Origin: Dermacentor variabilis
Lineage: Eukaryota; Arthropoda; Arachnida; Ixodida; Ixodidae
Assembly (NCBI RefSeq): GCF_050947875.1
Contig: NC_134576.1
Location: 54,874,255-54,938,254 of the forward strand
Length of the DNA: 64,000 nt
Direction of reading: 5' to 3'
Part shown: positions 55,691 to 64,000 of the stretch, piece by piece
Numbering within the stretch: position 1 is the first letter of the stretch
How the letters are laid out: each line of letters begins with the position of its first letter
The notes under the pieces: model-generated
The model's input: the letters and a program-made list of their open reading frames with translations, nothing else
Told to the model about the DNA's origin: nothing
The model's database searches: none
Made by a program: the position numbers and the translations under genes

Positions 55691-58600
55691 GACCTCCACT
55701 ACAACCATAACAGCTGATCCCGGGGGCCCTGTGTTGCACCTTTATTTTTCCTCTTGCCAGCGATGACTCCAGGCTGCAGTGACAGATGGCGCTGCAGTAG
55801 ACCGGCGTGCTCCAGCACGCCCGGCGGCGCATTTACATCTGCACAATTCGCAAACGTAATTCATTTTTCCAGGGCAGCATGGCCCTCGACCATGGTGCCG
55901 CCGCTCGGCGGAACGCGAACCACGGCGGCGCCGCGCCTCTGGGTGCTTTTGCTCCCTAAGAATGCCATTTGCCTTGGTACGAACGCATGAAACGCCCCTA
56001 GATCCATTCGTCCCTAGACAACGCTGTCTGCACAACTTGAAACGTGCGCTACACTGAAGTTGCGACCTGCTGCATTCGCTGCTCTGCCGTGCTCTGCGGT
56101 AATAAATCATGTTTTCTCTGTCACAGTGAGTGCATATGAAAATTGTATAATCGCAAGGTGGTGAGTGAAACGTTTCAAATAACGACGCGCTACCAGTATT
56201 TATGGTTGACTTTAAGGCCGAAGCATCGCTTGTGATTCTCAGCCGGAAATCTGCACCATGTGAATGTATCGTAAAACTAGCTCAGGTCATTTCGCATACC
56301 GCAAAGCAACATCATGCTCGCAATTGAAACGCGTAAGTGGGTGTTACGTGCCCTCGCCTCAACTATGCCCGGGTGCTGCGCGCTTCCCTCGGATGCCACA
56401 TGTACGGATCCCTTGGTCAATGCCCTCGCCGCGCATGAACTGTCGTGAAAGCTTGCACCCTATGGGGTTTTATCTTGTCCCATAACAATAATCATCTTGC
56501 GCGCCTTTAATTTCTTCTACGCTGCTTGCCTGGCACTGATTTATGCGCACGTCATCAACGTGACTTCTTGATAGGAAAGTAGCGAGTGTATAGTTCTTAA
56601 GAAAAGAAACGCACGAAACTCTGATGATGATTATCGTTGTGTGACCAGATAAGCCTCAATGCAAACGTTTTTAAGAGTGTGTAGTGCACATCGTTAACTT
56701 GTGAACAAATGTCCATATTTCCAGCCCCCTTAAGCTATCATTTCCTTCTACATTGTTCCATATCTTCAGTGCAGATCGTTTTATCGGTGGGCATATTCTC
56801 GTTTGCATGTCCTTGCCCTTTCGCAGGACCTATACCTTAACGTTCAATTGCAAATAAAGTATGAAGTGTTGAAAACTGTGCCAATTTTCGTATAATTTGG
56901 TGGCTCCAGAATGCTGTAAAAAGGTCCGCAGGAACATTCGGGCTAGTTGTGCCAATTCATGTTGATTCATAATAATTTGACCTCGGCTATTGTCAAATAC
57001 ATTGCAAAAAAATGAATAACGGTGTAACTCAGTTTCAATCAGCAACGTATGTGGCATAGGAGAAAAAAAGGAGAGAAAAGAATGTTTGCAGTCGAGGTTG
57101 CATTGCTGATCATGATTCTAGTGGAATCGTGTTGTTTTTGCATGAGTTTACTGCCCTTGCTCATATGATTCGCTGAAACTTTGTCAACATTCTTACTGCT
57201 GCTTCTGGTCGATGTAGGTGCAATATTTGAAGCAAACTTTCATCAAGTAATCTTGCCGTTTTGCATTTGAACACCTTTTCATCTGCCATTTATCCGTTCC
57301 TCAACCTGGAAGAGATGACTAAATGCTAAAGGTGTTAAGGCCAACCTCCAAAATATTTAATGGTACAAGTAATCTTCTAATAGCTGGCATGTCCGGCTGT
57401 ACAAATTGCCACTTTCAATTCTGTGCCCAGCTGGGTGCTGCTAATCTTGCCATTTTGTAGACGCTTTCCTCAGCTGCTCAATCTTGCCACAACAGCTACT
57501 GCACTTGTTTCTTCTATCTACTATCCACAGCAACAAGGCAGAAGCACGGAATCAGTAATGTTTGTAGCACAAAATGCTTGGTGTAATGCGATTGTCATTC
57601 GTCTATATTAGTAAAGCAAGCACATTAAAATCATCTGCAAAGGCCAAGTATTCATTGTTAATCTTGGACACCGCAGACAAATATCCTTCTGTAGAACGTG
57701 AAAAGCATTCTCTGAGCTAGGAACACAGCTCTAGCCAACAGGAAAGGTAACATAAAGCTGGGACACTCGTGTTGTCACACGGCTCGCTTGAATGGCTCTT
57801 TGCTCCTGCACATAATGGCCTCTCTCTGCAGCCAACTTCTGCAGAGTTATACGACTTGCAATGCCGAGGTTTATTGGGGGACCCTGACCCTCTGCAACAC
57901 ATACTGAAAGGACACTTGAAACAACTTTGCCTGCTACAAGTACTCAGCAGACACTCTCCCAGCAGTCAGGTTTTTGAAGGGCTTGCTGGACCATATATCA
58001 GCCCTCATCTTGCATGTTTTGTCCTACAGTGTTGACAACTTGTTGGAACAGCTTATAAATTGTAACATACATCTGCGATCAAAATTAGGAAGTCAAAGTG
58101 TTCTGTAGATAAAGAAATTCCTTGACAACTCCGACTTGTAACATTAAATTTATGAATGCACTACAACGGTTCCAGTGCCAACTTTCAACTGCAGATTTGG
58201 GTTCGATGTCAAAGATCAAGAAAGCTTTAGTTTTTTTACTAATTCCCTGGTGTCCACAATTTTTTGTCAGTAGTTTACTTCAATGACATTATGGCGCAGC
58301 TCTTAAAACACTATGTGCTGTGGGAGATGCTGCCAGCAAACATTTGCATCGCCTCTGTGCTGCTTTAACATTGGCCTTTAGACACCCTGCGGGCAACCAT
58401 CCTGCAAGTTTGATGCATTTAACCTGCTGCTGCTGCTATACAACACTCCAGTGGCCTTGCTGAATATCATGTTCACTTTATTGGGATTTTGTGCTGGCTA
58501 ACAGTCTGCCCTTCGGAACTAAAAGGCTCTATCTATTTAACCACTTTCTGAACCTTTCTGCTGTTCTCTCAAACACAAGGTGCCAGCCGTACAGGATACT

Positions 58601-59229
58601 CCCTATAGTGGCCACTGCCACAGCCCTTGATAATGGTGGCACTGTGCCGACTGCTTTGCCTTGAGTGCTTGACACCACAAGCACTCTCCTCAAGGCTGCC
58701 CCTCCTCTCCATGGGTCAGTCAACACGACCGATCACTCTACATCCACCCTTAGTTTTCATGCCATGCCATTCAATAAATGCTACCGAGTACGAGTACTCC
58801 AACACTTCACATCAAGCCCTGCAGTGCCCCGCTCCTTCATCTCGCACCAATGCCAAATAGTGCCTTGCAAGTTCACAACTTCACCCTTCTGCTGCTGCAA
58901 ACATGACAGAACATGGGATTTGCCAATAATAGATGCAACCATGCCTTCCATGTGCAGTATTTTCCGCTGTAGCATTGGCAGAGCAGCTGAGATCTACTTT
59001 CGTGTCATCTGATCTGCCACATATTTTTTACCGTAATGAAAGTAAAGACTTCAAAAGAATTTCAATTTTCAATTAACTTTCCAGCTTTTAATAAATGCTG
59101 TCTTTATCTTGGTTGCATTACTATCTGAAACTTTTTTGAGCATTCACCAAAGTGCGTTCTGTACACTGGCAAATATCATAAAACTGAGGATGCATCTTCT
59201 TTTTAAGTCAACATACTTGTGACTCGCTA
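55691..59229. other. No supported gene
   Basis: AT-rich from about 56.1 kb. Open frames near 57769-58035 and 58627-59012 have no recognised domain. Confidence 0.5.
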
Positions 59230-59437
59230 TGGTGGCATAGTCGCTATGGTGTTGCGCTGCTAAGCCTGAGGGCGCGGGGTCGAATCCTGTCGGCGGGCGC
59301 CCGCTTTCCGTCTATGCGCCGTGCTACGGGTGCATGTTAAAATTTCAGGTGGTCAGGCATAATCTGGATCCCCCCCCTATTATGACAGACCTCATAATCA
59401 GATTGTGGTTTTGACATCTAAAACCTCAGAATTTAAA
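59230..59437 (+). mobile_element. Ruka-like SINE, diverged
   Basis: tRNA-like head (GTCGCTATGGTGTTGCGCTG, B box GGGTCGAATCC), then body (TTTCAGGTGGTCA) and end (CCTCATAATCAGATTGTGG). Edges approximate. Confidence 0.75.
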
Positions 59438-62400
59438 CTTTAACATATTTGTGGCAACCAAGCCAATATGTACATGGCATTCTATCATTGGGCAACTGAT
59501 AAAAATTGTCTCCAAGTCCAGGATGAATGCAGCACTAAGTTTCTAAGCAGGCTTTAACAAGACTTTCCTTCTGTTGCACTTCATGCAGTCTTTAATATCT
59601 TTTTAATAAAAACTAAGCTATCTTTAAGAATAAAGCCTACCTTTCAAAAATAGGCATGTGCAGACAGCATTCCGAGTAGTATTCATCACAACAGGCACAG
59701 CGCTCATGCAACGTTGCTGCCACATGGCAGACACAAGGGGGGGGGCAATCCTTCTAAGCTGTTAAGAATTCACCCCACCTAGAATGCACAATCACATATG
59801 ACAGTGCTACAATAAACTTCTCAATGTGTGTGCTAACAAGCGGTTGAAGCCAAAGTGCTTCATGCAGTCTTGCTTGTCACACGAGGTATTGGAAGCACGT
59901 GGAATAATATCCACAACGCAAGTGAAAATTTGCCGGATAGCTTCGAAAAGAGTTCCCATTCATACAACCAAAACTTGGAACAAATGCAAAATCTTCTTTT
60001 TATCTCCGACGTACCCTCCCCTCCTCTTCCTCTGTGCCGCTTTGGCCCTCGAGGAATCTGGTCACATCATGCATATATGCACTGGTGGACACAGCTCCTG
60101 TAATTGCAAAATGGCTAAATAGTCCCACATACTGGGAAGTTTCAGAACAACTGGTGATATAATTTGACACAGACACTGAGCATGTCACAGCCTAGTGCTT
60201 GCGAAAAGAATGGAATTGCAGTTGCTTGCTCATGCATTATGGCACTATGCATTACATGGCAAATTTTCATTAGATGAAGGCTAAAACAGTGAAGTTGGCA
60301 TGTGCGTGCAGTATTGCAGTCCCTCCCGATTACACAATCAGGCCACTCTTTGTGCACCAACAAATGTGCATTCAGTGCAAGTAAACATGACTCCATTCTA
60401 CCGAATGCATCTTCGTGTGTGGCATAATACTGTATTTCTTTTACATTCTGGATTACTGTGGAAGTGTGAAGAGAAAACAGCCACTCTTAAGCAAAAACTT
60501 TAGATCTTTCTTTTTGCCGCTGCCAGTAATTATAGAAAGAAGAGGTGCTTGGGGTAAAAATTTATTGCACTAATATTTTTTGTCGAGGAAAGTCTTCGAC
60601 TGTGCTTGCATAGCTTGTACTTCTCAGCACGCTCAACACTGTTCATGATGTCCCTGGAGTATAACACACGTCAAGCGTATGGCACATCCATACAGCAAAA
60701 TGACTATCATGTCACAGTAATGTGCAATCTTGAATATTTGTATAATAATTGCGATGGTTTCTCAATCGGATTACTGATGGCAGCACTGCTCATATGACTC
60801 TCAGATAACTATGTTAAGGCACCCAATAACAAACAGCACAGAAGAGGAGACAACGGGACAGAGCACCTCCTCGTTGTCTTCACTTGTGTGCTGCATGTTA
60901 TGTGGCGCTTTAAAATAGTGATAGCGAATAGATATCAACTTGCCCAACAAGAAGTTCTCTTGTGGCTCTCGGAGTAACGGCACAATCTGAGTATACAGGA
61001 CAAGCAGTTTTATTCAATGTTTCTTTTTTTATTGGAACATTCCGCAGGCCCATCACGGCCCAAGCAGGAGGGAGAACATAAAAAGGTGTTGTCTTGGTGT
61101 AGTGCTCCATATCGCTTAAGCACATCTTCAGGCACAAGTGTTTTTTGCACGTCGTTTCTAAATTTGGAGCCACTGCAGCGTTCATGCACGTGGCAGCACT
61201 TTCATCTCTTTGGAAAACCATACTAATTTTCTAAAATGTAGTGAACAAGACGAAAGCTTTAAATGAGTATGTATACTTAGATCATTTCCCTTTCTGATGC
61301 TGTTGAAAGCAGAAGTGGCCTATTTTTCTAAGCCAAATGACCATAAACATCAGATCAGTTTCCGGGAACCTTACACATTCTGCAGAATAAGACTTAAAAG
61401 GCACCTGAAAAGATTCGGAAATGACCAACAGAGCTGATCTCAGGCTTATAGATGAAATCAACAGTAATAAAGCTGGATAAACCAAAGGCTGGCTAACTTG
61501 ACAGCTGCACATAGCCTGTCCTGTTGCCAGTATGTCACAGTGGTTTGAGGACCTGCAAAAGTGACGTACAGGTTGCCATAGTATAGCCAGTAATGTATAC
61601 CGCAGATGCGAGGTATTGGAGAATTCAGCTTCAAATCTTCATAGACATTAACGTCCTCATTCTATCTGTCTAGGCAGATAAATTCATCATCACGAACCGC
61701 CCTGTCAACTATCTAGCCTACTTCAAAATATCAGCTTCCTGTTTCGACACCGGAGATGCAGCCATACGCTGTCCTAATTGCCTTTACAATCAGGCCACAG
61801 CGACTTGGAGATTGCCACTTTCTTTAATATGTCCAAAGCTTTTCTTTTTTGTCATGAGACCGAAGCTCCTGACCAATTATCAATCTAGTCACAGAAAAGA
61901 GCACTGATAGATGTCAAGTCAGTTGAGTTTCTTTGGCAGCTGTATGAGCAGCTTCAAGTACCAGAATCAACAGCCAAGTTTTCATGCACAACGCTTAGCT
62001 AGCTCCAGCAGGGCCAACACAATCCAAGAGTGGCTGGCTCGGAACATCAGTGGCTGTGAACCTCAATTTAGCCACACCCAATTCCTAAGAAAAACCTACT
62101 ACGCTGATATATACGGGCATTGCGATTAAAAGGTAGACCAACTACAGCCACAAATAGTTAAAAACTTGCTGGAAGCTGTTATTGTGAAGGCAATGTCTAA
62201 CATCGACATGCACTATGTAATACGAGGATTCTGCGGTTGTCGAACTTAAAACCAGTCAATAATTGATGCAGGATATTACCTTATTGAACTAACTTGAAAG
62301 CAGTGTTAAAATAATATAAAACACTTGGACTTATTATTTTTATTCTCGACTGAAATATTCCTGCTATCTCCTGGTACATAGCTTTTATTCCTTTCAAAAG

Positions 62401-64000
62401 ATGTGCTGGGCCAGTAACTATATTAGCCTTTCTGGACGTGTGCTTAGAATTACGTGGTGTTCAAATGAAGCAACAAATTTTCTGCATGGCACTTTCTAAT
62501 TGACATTTTGGAAGCAGTGAACAAGCAAGCAGTGTAGGAGAGTGAAACGAGGAGCATGTCAAAAGACCTTCTTGAGGTGTACAACTGAAGCAACATGTTA
62601 GGATTCTTACTGCACCATCAGCTATTAAATATCCGTGCACTACATCCACAAGGTACAAAAGCAATGTGTCAAAGGAAACATGCTTTCGTGTAAAGACAGT
62701 CGCATGTATAAACTGGTACAACCTTGTTCAGATAGGAGTGGCCTCAAGACATTTGCAGAATTCAGCCAATGTGCAGATATAGGCGTAAACAAAAATGTAC
62801 ATCTACATCACAAAAAGTCGCATCAACTTGATACCAAAATGTGCAAACAAGTTTGTCAAGCAAATGTGGTGCTGTAGAGGTCAAAGCAAGATCGTGCAAT
62901 GTCACGAGCATGCACCAAATGCACAACTATCAAGTGAAGCAAACACGAATAAATAGGGAATTCTGAAGAAAAGAATGATGCATGGGAAGTTGGAACACAG
63001 CGCTTGCTTCATTATTATACAATCGCAAAAACAAGGACCACTGATAACCTGTACAAGTAAAGGCAGTTTTCTGGCAGATGCACATCAACAGGCCCCACAT
63101 GTAAAAGTGCCATATTATAGTAATGATGTATATAGTGATTTCTCAGCTTTCTGAGAAAAGCACTACCCTCAACAAAACAGTGACCGGATTGCTGTTACAT
63201 GTTTGGCGTACCAAGCATATCCAAGCCTTCAATTATGCCCAAGAAATTAATCATTTGGGCTCAATAAATATAAATCAGATAACAATCCTCTCAACTGAAA
63301 TGTGTATAAGGATTTAGAAGATGCGAAAACAAAAGACCCAGAATTTTCACAAGTGGTGATATATCCTCGTGTCTGCAGTGCTTACACACCAATATGAAAG
63401 ATTACCAGTGAGTCCTATGAAACTACTAGGTCTGCTGTTTTCGCACAAAATACAAGTATGGCATACTGCGTTCCCACAGTATGCCATAACTATCTTGAAA
63501 TGCCCATTACAGTATGGGCCTCTCATATCCCAACCTTATGAACGAATGCTTCAAAATCACTAGGTGACATTCATCGTAACTTGCATAACTCCACATATTA
63601 GTATTCCTAACATTTGTCCGTCCACACATTGAGTTTGCACCTTCAAAATGGTCGTGTCATCATGAGTACTTAATCTGCATGTTGGAAGCCATACGAAATC
63701 AAGCTAGTGAATCTATTTCCTGCAACTTCAGTCCTTAGTCCGGCGTAAGTAAAACTTGACCTTGCGCTTCGTACACTTAGCAGTCATTGTGACTGGACAC
63801 TTGAGTCCGTGCTCCATAATTATGTTCATAAAATTAAGTCGTAACCTTGCTGCCGCAACATGCATGTTGCATATTAAGACTCAATAATTAAGGTTTACTC
63901 ACATGTTTGGAAACCCAGATGCGTCTAATTTCTCGATGTTACCATAAGTCATTCGCTTGTTCAATTCACTTTTGACTGCATGGCCTTGCAAGCAAAGATA
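59438..64000. other. No supported gene or element
   Basis: AT-rich sequence with short frames only; could be intron, long UTR or intergenic DNA. A poly-G run at about 59738 is the only simple tract noticed. Confidence 0.5.

Overview
The window looks like repeat-rich intergenic DNA from a metastriate hard tick (Ixodidae). The evidence is five copies of a tRNA-headed SINE that looks like the tick element Ruka, retroelement protein types common in tick genomes, a neprilysin-like (M13) peptidase fragment, and spliceosomal features (U2 snRNA, GT-AG exon edges). No species is claimed. Nothing is bacterial or operonic, and almost all recognisable coding sequence belongs to transposable elements.

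Layout. 1-2490: 5' half of a minus-strand Ty3/gypsy element (LTR, PBS, gag, start of protease) that interrupts an M13 peptidase exon (2491-3057). 3.2-14.5 kb: microsatellites, small duplications, SINEs and two decayed retroelement fragments. 14.5-18.8 kb: a near full-length RTE/BovB-type LINE (minus), split by a CR1-like LINE and carrying a SINE in its 5' region. 19978-20143: a 78-bp-arm hairpin. 22428-23725: a dead mariner with intact ends. 25889-32203: an LTR retrotransposon with 1269-bp LTRs, a 5-bp target duplication and an abnormal gag-PR-INT-RNaseH gene order. 32.6-34.8 kb: a degenerate satellite, a G-run repeat and a CR1-like RT fragment. 35305-35944: a 640-bp terminal-inverted-repeat element with 10-bp target duplications, next to broken THAP-type exons. 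38223-44170: a full-length I-clade-like LINE with an 11-bp target duplication. 47.7-48.7 kb: the 3' end of another RNase H-bearing LINE.

The most unusual locus is 51.7-54.8 kb (minus). A U2 snRNA gene is split near its branch-point-recognition sequence. Its first 35 nt lie at 54763-54729 and the rest, with a 3'-box-like motif, lies at 51844-51699. Between them sit two LINE fragments in the same orientation: a Tx1/L1-like RT (upstream) and a restriction-like-endonuclease LINE tail (downstream). This fits repeated insertion by U2-targeting LINEs such as the published Keno (Tx1 clade) and Utopia (RLE) lineages.

The last 8 kb (about 56-64 kb) is AT-richer and nearly free of recognisable elements. 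No complete host protein-coding gene could be supported. The elements are mostly dead or non-autonomous, so the 'system' here is a layered record of transposition rather than a pathway.
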